64,000 nt of DNA, taken from Agrostemma githago (taxonomy: Eukaryota; Streptophyta; Magnoliopsida; Caryophyllales; Caryophyllaceae). The DNA lies in contig OY288256.1 of the NCBI GenBank assembly GCA_958450325.1, positions 9,751,057-9,815,056 of the forward strand. Direction: 5' to 3'. Of this stretch, positions 12,604-22,300 are shown piece after piece; positions within the stretch are counted from its first letter, which is position 1, and every line of letters starts with the position of its first letter. The notes below the pieces were generated by a model. The model had not been told where the DNA came from, did no database searches, and saw nothing but the letters and a program-made list of their open reading frames with translations. Made by a program: the position numbers and the translations under genes.

Positions 12604-15600
12604 TGCCCTCCGTTTTTTAATATTTGTTCAATTTGATGAATATATATGTGAGTAGTATTATATTGAAATGAGGCACACACTTAAAAACGGAAAGAGTATA
12701 TATTTTTAGTGAGTCCGAGTCTCAATTCGAAAAATGAAAAGTTGAGGTGGCAAAATCTAAAGCCGAAAGATAAGGCTATTATAAACCTAGCCTTAAGTTC
12801 TAGTTTGCGACGGTCATATCCATCACAAATTTGTGATGAGTCAAGTAGTATATACTCCCTCCCATCCATTCAATTCTTGACATGGGGGTTTTCACAAGTT
12901 TTAAGAAAAGTGGTAAAAGTAATGGTATTATTGGTAAATCAAATGGTTTTATGGGTCCACCAAAGTTAAAGTAAGGAAAAAGTAGTGGCATTTTGTGTAA
13001 ATAGAGTAAGGATATAAGGATTATAAGGTAAAGTGTTTTGCCAAAAAGGGAATGTAAAGAATTGATTGGATTGTCCATTTATAGTAAGTGTAAAGAATTG
13101 AATGGATGGGAGGGAGTAATGAATATATATAGGATAAAAAAAATATAATACGTACATAGGGAAGAAAATGACTTGTTTTTGTCTATCAAGGGTAAGTTAT
13201 ACTCTCTCATCCAAACAATTATTTACGCATATAATAAATGGACAATCCATTCAAATTTTTACATTTTTCTTTTGGAAAAAATTTTTACCCTATAATTCTC
13301 ATATCTTTATTCTATTTAAACAAAATGTCATTACTTTTTTCTAACTTTAAGTTGAGTGAACCCATAAAACAATTTGATTTACCAATAATACTTTTACTTT
13401 TATCCTCTTTCCTAAAAGCGGTAAAATGATTGAATTGATGAGAGGTCCGGTGTACTTAACCCTTCATAAATCTACCTTATATTCGTTGGAAGGAGACTTA
13501 CTCAGTTACGCAGTACTTAATTAAGGCACTATATAACAATGATGATATTTAAGGAGGCTTTATAGTACTGTATATAATTAGGAGCTCCTTAACCGTTATG
13601 ATAGAAAATAAAGAGCTCCTTATATGAAATTGATTTCTAAAGTAAGAAATCGTTTTCATAGATTTAAAAAAGAAAAAAAAAAGACCCGCATTAAATGTAT
13701 GAAATTTTTATCGTTGAGGAGGAATAAAAAGTATATAAAATTATAAGCATTGTTTTTGCCCTTCCTATGTAATCCGTACATGTGAATCAAGTAGGATTTC
13801 AAAAGAGGCAGAAATCTGTGACACAACTTCCAATCATCTATACGAGTACAGAGTACTTTTATACAAATCATAGCACAAACACATGGACATATGTTAAAAG
13901 ACGATCCCAAGCAAGGTGGATGAGGAGATCATGAGACAAAGATCATCCTAATCTTATCCTTAAACAGAAAATTAGTGTGAGGAATAAGGTCACTAGTTGA
14001 TCCAATATCCCTTTCTTGATCCATTCATGATTCACCCAATATGTGGCACAATATTATTGACTAGACAAATTATTAAAGTAGTAAAAAGAATAAAGTAAGG
14101 TGAAAAAGTGGAAAGTAATTGAGGTTGATTTAGGTGGTGACCTTTTCCGGATGAGAGGGTGAAAATTAGTGGAGGTGGTGAATATGGATTAAAGGCATAA
14201 TTATTGACTAAAGTTGATGACCTGATTAGTGCGACCTTCTGCATGAAGATGGTCTAATTTTATACTGTCCCTCTTTTAGGATAGGGCGAAACCCAAATAG
14301 AAATCAAAATTTACCGACTTTCAAGTATCAAACTTGAAAATAAAGGTAAGTAAAGACTTATTATATATACTGGCATAGTTGCATCCAATCAAAGCTTTAC
14401 ATAGATCCATTTTTTTTCTTCACCAAAATTCAATCCAAGTTTTACCTAAGTCCGTTTTCTCCTCACCAAAAGTGGATCATTGTAAAGCATAGATTGGAGG
14501 AGAATAAGTAAATATAGGGAGTACTCGAGAGTCGTCAGGGGTAGGAAGTACGAAGTAAGAAGTAGGAAGGGATTGAATTGTAGCAGGGAGTACTTCGTTC
14601 CATTTGATTGTTTGTGTTTAATTTTTAACACTTGCCAATACACGTTTTCTTTTATCTACTATATCTTTAGTTACCTATTTCAAAAAATTATAAAAAATTG
14701 ATATTTATAACGTACTCGATTAGACAATTTAAACAAGGTCTCACATGACTATATTGTATTTATATATTACAAGTTACATTGACGATTTCACTCAATTACC
14801 TATGAACAGTGTCCAAAAAGCAAACGCAAACAACCAAATTGAACGAAGGGAGTATAATGTTACTGTATTCCTCCGTGCAATAATGGTTATATTATGGTCC
14901 TTATTATGGATGGTGGCCTGGCTTGGCCGGCCAATGATACCGAACTCTTGTATGCATTTTGGCCATGCATTACATACCCTAATACAGTAATACACTACAA
15001 CTAACACGGGAACCATTAATTTTAATTTTGTTCTTTTGCTTCGTTTATTTAATGGATGTCCAATTATCCAGGTAATAATAATACTCCATATATATCCCTT
15101 TCATTTTAAAGTAACGTCTTTACCTTTACCGTCTCCAAACATAACAACCTTAAATCACTAAATATTGTGGGAATTACACGTGAAACTTTGGAAGATAAGA
15201 CTTATGTATTTAAATTTGTTATACTTTATAAATTATATTCCGTAATTATAATTTCATAGGACAAAGTCACATATAAACAAAAAATATGGTTAATATGTTA
15301 TCTTGAAAACATCTCAAAAAAATGAATGTTAATACACTTTTTACTACTCGTAGTATTTATCTATTTTCATGGAATCGAGGGAGTATAATTTGGTTGTGAA
15401 CTTGTGATACATCAATATCTGTTCAACTTCTAATATATACTGTACTTACTATAGTACATTACTATGTATTTAATATACAAAATATATACAGTAGATATTT
15501 GTTTTAGTTTAAACGAGAGTATTATGTCGTGGATAAGAAATTAACTCTTATCACTTGAACAACTCTTATTCAGATCAGCAGACAATATGAATACTTTATT

Positions 15601-17420
15601 ATATTAGTATAGTGTAATGAATATGCGAATACGTTTTTTAGATTTGTGCATGCATGCATGTTGATGTGGTTGGGGGGAAACATGAACAAGTTAATAAAGA
15701 AGGAAAGAGGTTGGCCTAGCCAGGTGGTTGTTGATAAAATAAAGTGCAGGTACCAGGAGGGTTGGATGGTAAAGAAGATCCAGAGAGAATAAACAAGGGG
15801 AAAATATATGTATCAGCAACAAGTCCAAGGCATGTTATTGAGGCATACAAATTACAATTTACAAAGGATTTCACGTCATTTCTTAAGTGTCGTTCTGAAG
15901 AAGTGGTACCAGGAGGACGCATGGTGTTGTCATTCATGGGGAGGAGGTCACGTCAATCCGTTTGTGAAGAGGATTATTTTCCAATGGACCTCGTTGCTCG
16001 GGCTCTTATCACCATGGTTTCTCAGGTTAATTACCATCCATCCATCCATACAATTTCTCACTCTATTAACTTCACAAACAAATTTAGTTTTTAAAGTGAT
16101 TTAGATACCGTCCCAATGAATTTTTTATCTTTGTTTTTGACATAAAAAGAAAATGTCCAGTGATGAGGTGACATGTGGGGTTAAATCCATAAGGAGGATC
16201 AAATTACACATAAAAAACATTCCTAAAATAGAAAGACAAAGAATTCATTGAGATGCTCCAATACGGAATAGACAAACAATTCATCGGGACGGGGATTAAA
16301 TATTACTCTTTTTTCTAAAATAATAAAATAAAATTGACTAGCCATACTTTGCAAAAAAAAAAAAAAGAATTTAGAGAGAATTATGGTGAAGAGGGGGAAG
16401 AAATTAAGAGTAAGATTTGGCGACTTAGCTTGAAATTAGTAATATATTTACTAATTTACCAAAAAAAAAAAATTAAGAGTAAGATTAATAGAGTTTTATT
16501 GGAATCAGATGGATAATGTATAAAGTATAATGTATATAGAGTATAACAATATACTCCCTCCCATCTAATCAATGCTTTACATAGGGGGTTTCACAAGTTT
16601 TAAGAAAAGTGGTAAAAGTAAGAGTATTATTGGTAAATCAAATGGTTTTATGGGTCCACCAAATTTAAAGTAAGGAAAAAGTAGTGGTATTTTGTGTAAA
16701 TAGAGGAAAGATATGGGGGTTATATGGTAAAATCTTTTGCCAAAAAGGGAATGTAAAGAATTGATTGGATTATCCATTTATAGTAAGTGTAAAGAATTGA
16801 ATGGATGGGAGAGAGTATACAAAAAGACATAATACTCCATTTTCAAAGTATATTGAGTATATTTTTGTTTGAAAGCCATAAATAATTAATTTGTCACTTC
16901 AAATATTGAATCATTATGTTTTTGGATGGCGACTACACGGATTAAATATCTAGTTAGTTAACGATAAATACAGACTCAACATGCAATTGATTGATAATTG
17001 ATTAAAGAGTCTTTATTTGTGAATTGAATAATAATGTAGGGACTTATAGAAGAAGAGAAAGTGGACTCTTTGAATGTGCCCTTCTATGCACCATGCCTTG
17101 AAGAAGTTAAGGAGCTAACCGAAAAAGAATCATCGTTTTGTGTGGATCGCTCGGAAGCCATTGAAGTGGAGTGGGACGGAGGCGGAGGGAGAACTGGAAT
17201 GGAAGGACAAGAGTCGAGTTCACGTAAGGGGCAACTTACGAGAGGAGAAACGATAAGTAAGATGCATAGAGCCGTGATAGAGTCGATGTTGGAACACCAT
17301 TTTGGTGGAGATGTTATGGATGAACTTTTTGTTAGGTATGCCAAGCTATGGGATGCTTATCTTTTGTCCAATCACACCTCTAAATTCACCAATTTGGTCT
17401 TTTCCTTGATACGAATCTAG
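3377..17420 (+). CDS. SABATH carboxyl methyltransferase (salicylate/benzoate/jasmonate type), 4 exons
   Basis: SABATH enzymes transfer a methyl group from S-adenosylmethionine to the carboxyl of small acids such as salicylate, benzoate or jasmonate, in the cytosol. Exons: 3377-3457, 3577-3987, 15750-16025, 17040-17420; all junctions are phase 0 and the spliced protein is 382 aa, normal for the family. Visible motifs: N-terminal GGGESSYAKNCTIQ (ligand-binding Ser/Tyr/Gln region), ELGCSSGP and DLPGNDFN (SAM binding), SSSLHWLSQ (aromatic pocket; His where Clarkia SAMT has Met, as in BSMT/JMT-type enzymes), EEVVPGGRMVLSFMGRR, and the usual C-terminal end FTNLVFSLIRI. Introns 2 and 3 have GT-AG borders; intron 1 would use a GC donor (CAG|GCATAC). 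Intron 2 is 11.8 kb and full of transposons. No stop or frameshift is seen, so the gene may be functional, but splicing needs transcript proof. The exact substrate cannot be told. Confidence 0.9.
4777..5033 (-). mobile_element. 3' remnant of a LINE retrotransposon
   Basis: Read on the minus strand, the segment holds a frame with CRVNCCAHSAAH, resembling the end of the RNase H-like domain in plant LINEs. It then has a stop, a short 3' UTR ('gtaataaattagtccc', 'agtttcgg') and a short A tract (T at 4777-4785 on the plus strand). The 5' part is missing, as is typical of LINE insertions. The protein similarity is short, so the assignment is moderate. Confidence 0.45.
6724..6764. repeat. (TA)n microsatellite
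   Basis: An uninterrupted TA run of about 40 bp inside the Helitron. Confidence 0.95.
7640..7815 (-). pseudogene. Captured ribosomal protein L23A (uL23) fragment
   Basis: The minus strand encodes GRVNKLD, then, after a deletion and frame change, ESAMKTIDDNKTLIFIVDLR followed by ANKKKKKIKAAVRKRYDI. After another frameshift it reads AQAKKVNTL. This order matches the C-terminal half of plant cytosolic ribosomal protein L23A (NKLD, ESAMKKIEDN, FIVDIRADKK, YDIQ.KKVNTL). Upstream and downstream parts of the gene are absent, and the two frame breaks rule out a working protein. It lies within the Helitron and in the same orientation as it, which is the usual picture of Helitron gene capture. Recognition is from memory of the family, not from a search. 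Confidence 0.75.
8211..9295. mobile_element. Inverted-repeat (foldback-like) element, ~1.1 kb
   Basis: The first ~115-130 bp (8211-8325, starting TTGGTAAAAAAA) reappear as an imperfect inverted copy at 9170-9295, ending in TTTTTTACCAA. Shared blocks include 'atgacatattg', 'attggtaaaaaaaa' and 'acaaatacaccaaaa'. The centre is AT-rich and has no coding frame. No convincing target-site duplication was found, so the superfamily is unknown (foldback or Mutator-like MITE are possible). Confidence 0.6.
9749..9813 (+). mobile_element. Possible degenerate tRNA-derived SINE head
   Basis: CGGTAGAGTGG (9749-9759) fits the pol III A box at 10 of 11 positions. GGTTTGAGTCT (9803-9813) fits the B box at 9 of 11, with normal spacing. 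No poly(A)/T tail or target duplication was defined, so this is tentative. Confidence 0.3.
10745..11034. mobile_element. Stowaway-type MITE, 290 bp
   Basis: It starts CTCCCTCCGTTTTTTAATTT and ends with the inverted match TTATTAAAAACTGGAGGGAG. TA flanks both sides (10743-10744, 11035-11036). No coding content. Confidence 0.85.
11380..11648. mobile_element. Stowaway-type MITE, 269 bp
   Basis: Termini CTCCTTCCGTTCG...CGACGGAGGGAG are imperfect inverted repeats that continue inward (ATACAAAGGATACG / CGTATTCTTTGGAT). TA flanks both ends. No coding content. Confidence 0.85.
11717..12142. mobile_element. hAT-type MITE, 426 bp
   Basis: Terminal inverted repeats are TAGGGGTGTGCA and, at the other end, TGCACAGCCCTA (one mismatch). 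The flanking 8-mers GTTGTACT (11709-11716) and GTTGGATT (12143-12150) match at 6 of 8 positions, as an aged 8-bp hAT target duplication would. The interior is rich in CCGGACCGG/CCGGTCC words, which makes it strongly self-complementary and GC-richer than its surroundings. The open frames across it are low-complexity artefacts. Confidence 0.75.
12511..12602. repeat. (TA)n microsatellite, ~92 bp
   Basis: A nearly pure TA run with a single G interruption close to its right end. It directly abuts a short MITE. Confidence 0.95.
12605..12696. mobile_element. Short degenerate Stowaway-type MITE
   Basis: The ends CCCTCCGTTTTTTAA and TTAAAAACGGAAAGAG are inverted relatives of the termini of the 10745-11034 element. 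At 92 bp it is probably an internally deleted copy. Confidence 0.55.
12855..13116 (+). mobile_element. Stowaway-type MITE, 262 bp (family 1, copy a)
   Basis: It starts CTCCCTCCCATCCATTCAAT and ends ATTGAATGGATGGGAGGGAG, so the terminal inverted repeats are at least 20 bp. TA flanks both ends. It is near-identical in length and sequence to the copy at 16554-16815. Confidence 0.9.
13202..13444 (-). mobile_element. Stowaway-type MITE (family 1, inverted diverged copy)
   Basis: The reverse complement aligns with the 12855-13116 element: 'ggtaaatcaaattg', 'ttatgggttcactcaac', 'aatggattgtccattta'. It is more diverged, and its right TA is not visible. Confidence 0.65.
13445..14592. other. Intron 2 sequence, nothing recognised
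   Basis: AT-rich DNA with no protein similarity, RNA gene or complete repeat that I can identify. Short poly(A)/poly(T) runs occur near 13667 and 14408. Confidence 0.5.
14593..14852. mobile_element. Stowaway-type MITE, 260 bp
   Basis: The left end CTTCGTTCCATTTGATTG is matched at the right end by CAAATTGAACGAAGGGAG in inverted orientation. TA flanks both sides (14591-14592, 14853-14854). Confidence 0.8.
15084..15383. mobile_element. Probable decayed Stowaway-type MITE
   Basis: It begins CTCCATATATATCCCTTTC and ends ATGGAATCGAGGGAG, bordered by TA. The inverted match is weak, so the call rests mainly on the end motifs and length (300 bp). Confidence 0.4.
16106..16296. mobile_element. Degenerate Stowaway-type MITE in intron 3
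   Basis: Clear homology to the 2358-2544 element in the same orientation (CCGTCCCAATGAA...; 'acattcctaaaatagaaag'; 'aattcatcgggacggg'). The outermost terminal bases are lost. Confidence 0.75.
16554..16815 (+). mobile_element. Stowaway-type MITE, 262 bp (family 1, copy b) in intron 3
   Basis: Same family, orientation and exact length as 12855-13116, with only scattered substitutions, so both moved recently. TA flanks both ends (16552-16553, 16816-16817). Confidence 0.9.
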
Positions 17421-17908
17421 TGCATCCTATATATGCATGCATGCATGCATGCCTAATACTAAACCTAAGAGCTTGTCGTTTGTCGTTAAATACTCCAGTT
17501 TGGCTTGGTTGTCTTTGTTGTTTGCTTATACGGAGTATGTAAAAGAAATTATTAGTAATTTGTATCGAATCAACAACTTTCCTTCTCTTACCCAGTTGTA
17601 AGAATATTTTATGATATAATAATATTACAGAATACGTAATATATTTTTTTTATTATTATGCTAATATTTCTTCCTCATAATTATGGTCTTATTGAAAATC
17701 GAGTCTTTAAGAGATATGTTATCACAATAATATCGGACTAAATAAAGAGTTTTTCCATATTTACTCAACCTTGATGGAAGGTCGAGATTACTGTAATCTA
17801 AAACCCTAATAGAAAAATGGTCTTCTCTCTACCTATATAATGGAGTCTTCCCCATTAATTATGAAACTGTACCTATTAATATTATTTGAAGATCATATGA
17901 AGACGTAT
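17421..17908 (+). other. 3' flank of the methyltransferase gene
   Basis: This stretch follows the stop codon at 17420 and runs to the Athila insertion. It includes a TGCATGCATGCATGCATGC run (17432-17450). AATAAAG near 17759 is a candidate polyadenylation signal. No gene is seen. The Athila 5' LTR starts 488 bp after the stop codon, so the natural 3' regulatory DNA may be cut here. Confidence 0.5.
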
Positions 17909-19552
17909 TGATAACTCCGTTATTGACCGTATTTCTACACCTTTTTGACGTTTATTTAGCCTCGATTGATCGCATTTTCTTAGGCATTTTGGCTCGTTTC
18001 GTCTATCTTTTGTGTTATGCGGGTTTTTGTGTTTTCTCTTTGTTTTTAGGCGTTTTCGTATCGAAAGCGGTGAAACCCGAGAGCACCCGAGTAAAACGAA
18101 GCTTGTGGACCGAGTTCGAGTCTAGACAAGCGCATAGAAGACCAAAAACGGGAAAATATAAGAGAAGAGAGTTACGCACGATGCACCGTGCGTAACGAAA
18201 GCAGAAGGAAGGCACCGTGCGTTTCCCGCCGTGCGTAACCCACTGACCGTGCGCAACTCCGGCTTTATATTTTTCCCCTGTTTTTGGCCCGGTTTTGTGT
18301 AACCTAATTGCAACATATAAATACTCGAATTTTATCATTTTGCCTCTCAAGCTTTCATTACACAAGATATACATTTTGAATTCTTTGGGGTTTTAGAGAG
18401 GGTTTGTAGTCTTTGAAGATCTTCATCTTCCTTATTGTCCAAGATTCAAGCTTTTTATGATTATTATTATTATTTATTCTTCTTAATCTCTCCATTCTTC
18501 TTTAAGTGGGTAATTTTTACTTCCTCCTTTGTCTTAATTTCATCTTGTTATCTTTTCTTTTTCTTAGTTTAACTTAGTTCATGTTATCTTTGTTTGTTAC
18601 TCTAGTTTGTAATTAGTTTAGTTTTCTCTCACTTTGTTCATGTTTATGAATTTCATGTTAGTATTAGAAATCTCCAATTAGATTCTTCCAATTTGACCAC
18701 TTTTACATAATTGGTAGTATAATTCAATTTACAACAATGTTCATAGTTAAAGACTCCACCTTTATGCTTAATTCCACCAATTTAGCCATGATTAGTGAGT
18801 AGTCACCCACTAGGGGTCGATGAAGCCTAAATTCGCCTAAATTGTGCCTCTTGTATGTTTTGTATCGATTGAATTGGGTAATTGGGTGAAGTGGTGTTGA
18901 GGATTTTGCATTGCCTTGGTTTAGGAGTTTGAGACGGTCCCGATCCCTTGGTCATCGATGGGAGTCGATTAGGATGGGTAACCGGTTTGACCCTCTATCT
19001 TGCCTTACCGTACTAGATCGAACACGGGAGTGGTGTCTAGCGTGGTATCCTTCACACTAGTATGCGTGCCTTTTTGACTTGAGTCGGTTTGGGATTTATC
19101 ACGGGAGTGACCCTCGAATTTGACTTAGGGATTCCGCTTTACGAACCCGGGAGGGAGGTAAACGGGAAATTAAGCCGGACACGAACCCGGGAGGGAGGTG
19201 GCCGACCTAGACGATACAACTTTGCCCTTAATCCCGATTCCTTCGATACTCGATGTACATTGGTGTGATTTAGGTGGATTGAAGCGACATCGTTCCCTAG
19301 TCCTTTTTATTCTTGATTAATCGTTATTTCTCTAGTTATCATCTTTTCTTAATTTAGTTTCATCTTCTTTTTAGTAGTTCCTTGTCTTAGTTAATATTCA
19401 TTCACCTAGCTTTAGTCCCCTATCACCAATCTTTATCGACTTAGATAAACAATTAGGATTAAAACGACTAGGAATCACCACGCTCATTGTGGATCGACCC
19501 TCTATTGTGCTATGATTATATCGTGCGCTTGCGAGGTATTAAAACCCCAACA
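17909..19552 (+). repeat. Athila 5' LTR, 1644 bp
   Basis: It starts TGATAACTCCG and ends CCCCAACA, six bases before the primer-binding site. A TATA box (TATAAATA) is at 18316-18323, placing transcription start near 18350. Upstream of it is a palindromic GTTACGCACG...CGTGCGTAAC segment (18171-18196) that recurs near the 3' end of the internal region. The 5' limit is inferred from the TG start and the change from host-like sequence. Confidence 0.8.
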
Positions 19553-19558
19553 AGTTTT

Positions 19559-19576
19559 TGGCGCCGTTGCCGGGGA
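19559..19576 (+). other. Athila primer-binding site
   Basis: TGGCGCCGTTGCCGGGGA is the classic 18-nt Athila primer-binding site. It lies just downstream of the LTR and would pair with the 3' end of a host tRNA (usually assigned tRNA-Asp). Confidence 0.9.
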
Positions 19577-19698
19577 GTGTTAGCGGTACTAGTAGTTTTC
19601 ATTCTTACGTTTAGACTAAGTTATTACTTGTTTTGCACACTTCGGTGTGCCCTTGCCCGTGATCTAACTTCTACTTTTTAGTTTTTGTATTGCTTTGC

Positions 19699-21834
19699 AT
19701 GAGTAGGCGGATCCTTGGGCTTTCACCAATCCAATTGTTGAACCCCGAGATCGAAGCTACGGCAAGGCGGTACAACGCCGAAAGAAGAAGAAATCAAGTG
19801 CAACCGCCTTCACCTCCCATTATTTCCGAATCCGAAGAAGAGATTAGATCCGAAGACACAATTGAGTCCGACGAAGAGGTTAATTCTCCGAGACCCCCTT
19901 CTCCGCCTCCTCATATGGCTACTATAAGGGAAGAGTCGACACCCCAAGTGGTGTCGCAATCGAGTATTACAAGGCCCGCGGTCGGAGCTAACAACTTTGA
20001 GATCAAGCCCGCTCTCATTCAATTCGTACAACAAAACCAATTCTCCGGATTACCCCTCGACAATCCCAATGAGCATATCAATGTGTTCTTAGAAGCGTGC
20101 GACAACGTCAAAATCAACAGAGCGTCGGAGGAGGCCATTCGCCTAAGACTTTTCCCGTACTCATTAACGGGAAGAGCCAAGGAGTGGTTGAGGTCCCAAC
20201 CGGCCGGCTCCTTTGATAGTTGGGATAAACTCTCTAAAGCTTTCCTCTTGAAATTCTTTCCGCCGGGTAAGACGGCAAAATACCGTAACGATATAACAAA
20301 CTTTGTCCAAGAGGATCATGAGTCGCTCTACAAGGCATGGGAAAGGTTCAAAGAGTTATTAAGGCAATGCCCCCACCATGGTATAGCCCCCCATGTGGTC
20401 ATCCTTACTTTCTACAATGGCGTACGTTCCGAATATCAATTGGGGTTGGACGCGGCGGCCGGTGGTGCCATCGACTTAGTTCACCACACCGCGGCCATGA
20501 GATTTATTGAAAAGATGGCCTCCAACAATCATCATTGGGGTGGGGATAGAAGAAAGTTGAAGAAGCAAGACAATAGTGAGACTTTGAATGCTCTTAATGC
20601 AAAGATCGATAATTTGACAAAATAACTTTCTCAATTCAAGCAAGGGGGATCAAGTTCTTCTAAGGAGACCAATGAGTTCTCTTGTGAGTTATGTGGAAGT
20701 TCAAGTCATGATGCCGCGGAGTGTTGTGGTGTTACTACCATGGAGCAAGCCAATGGTATATGGGAAACAAACGCAAGACAAGCATTCAACAACAACCAAT
20801 ACCATCCCGGGCAAAGAGCGTTTCTATCTTATGGGAACAAGAACTTCCAAACTCCATTCAATCAACAAAAGGGTACTTTCAATCAAAACTTCCAAAGATC
20901 GAATCAAGGCTTTAATCAAGGGTTCAACTTCCAAGCACAAGATACATCGGGTTTTCAAGCAAGAAACTTCCAAGCAAGACCAACATTCAACACCACTCCT
21001 TTTCAAATCCCTCTCCAAAATCAATTTCAAGTTCCATTCCAAACTCCTACACCCTTCACTACTCCTATACCACAAGTCCAACAACAACAACTTGCACAAG
21101 TCCCACAACAACAAAAAGTTGTGCAACAACAAGCTCCACCACCAAAGTCCAATTTGGAGATACTTATGGAGCAAATGATGAGCACTCAAAATAGTTTCAT
21201 TCAACGCCAAGACCAATGCCATGAGGAGACTACATCTTCTATTTCTCAATTGAAGAGTCAAGTCCAAAATGCCCAAAGAATCACCGATCATCAAATACAA
21301 CAACTCGCGAATCAAGTCAACGAGTTGACCGTGTCAAGTGGGACATTTCCGGGTGGCATTAAGGCAAATCCTAAGGGTAAAGGCGAATTGAATGCCATTC
21401 AATTAAGGAATGGGCGCATATTGGATGAAGTTGTGGTTAACAAGAAGAGGAAGACCAATGTTGTGGATGAAGTAAGTGAGGAAGCAAATGGTGAAAAAGA
21501 GGGTTCAAGTGAAGTGGTTGTTGATGAACCATCTATCATTGAAGATCATGTGGCAAAAGAAGCCCAAAAGGTTACTAATGAAGTCAAAGCATATGTGCCA
21601 CCGATCCCATTTCCTCAAAGGTTAGCTAGGACCAAGCTTGAGCAAAAGTATGGGAAGTTCTTGGAGATGATGAAGAGTATGCATATCACACTTCCTTTCC
21701 TTGAGGTCATTAGAGACATCCCCTCCTATGGCAAGTTCTTGAAGGATGTCATTTCTAAGAAGTCATATGGTGAGCAATTATCGGTGAGCCTTTCAAAGGA
21801 GTGTAGTGCCGTTCTTTTGAACAAATTGCCATAA
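19699..21834 (+). pseudogene. gag: Athila gag polyprotein with premature stop
   Basis: Gag forms the virus-like particle and packages element RNA. The frame opens at ATG 19699 (MSRRILGLSP). The retrotransposon gag domain is visible around residues 115-270 (LPLDNPNEHINVFLEACDN, GRAKEWLRSQ, FPPGKTAKYRNDI). A TAA at 20623-20625 interrupts it. The same frame continues with a CX2CX4HX4C zinc knuckle (20683-20724) and a long Gln/Asn/Phe-rich linker to TAA 21832-21834. The first stop stands where a Gln codon is expected, consistent with one C-to-T change. Confidence 0.85.
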
Positions 21835-22300
21835 AAATTGGAAGACCCCGGGAGCTTTACTATTCCATGCTCAACTGGCTCTATCAATATTGAGAAGGCA
21901 TTTTGTGATCTAGGAGCGAGTGTAAGTCTTATGCCCCTTTCCATCTTCAACAAGCTTGAAGGCTTTGAGCTAGCTCCCACAAGAGTGTCCCTTCAATTAG
22001 CGGATCGTTCCTTAAATATCCGATAGGGGTAGCCGAGGATGTTCCAATCAAGGTCCGGAACTTAGTCATCCTGTGTGACTTTTACATCATGGACATTCCC
22101 GAAGACACCAAAATTCCCATTATACTTGGTCGTCCATGCCTAGCCACCGGGGGAGCTCTTATTGATGTCAAGAATGGTAGGCTCTCACTTCAAGTCAGGG
22201 ATGACAAGATGGAATTTTCACTTGAGAAGGCCATGAAAGAGCCTTCAAATGTTGGATCATGCTACCAAGTACAAATGCTTGAAGAATCTACCATGGAGCA
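21835..22300 (+). pseudogene. pro: Athila aspartic protease, frameshifted
   Basis: Retroviral-type protease that cuts Gag-Pol. It shows the active-site region FCDLGASVSLMP (Athila elements commonly have DLGA in place of DTGA), then LQLADRS, then after the break IPIILGRPCLATGGALIDV. A one-base deletion near 22013 changes frame and leads into TAG 22024-22026. With the TAA at 21832 the domain cannot be made as part of a continuous polyprotein. Confidence 0.8.

Noticed and set aside
12315..12680. Frame of 121 aa with a long Tyr-Ile run
   Set aside because: It is the translation of the (TA)n microsatellite.
17432..17450. TGCATGCATGCA run
   Set aside because: It is a short simple repeat. RY-type motifs are possible, but position after the stop codon gives no support for a regulatory call.
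20672..21315. Overlapping frames in other registers over the Athila gag linker
   Set aside because: They are shadows of the Gln/Asn-rich linker. The zinc knuckle and linker are in the main gag frame.
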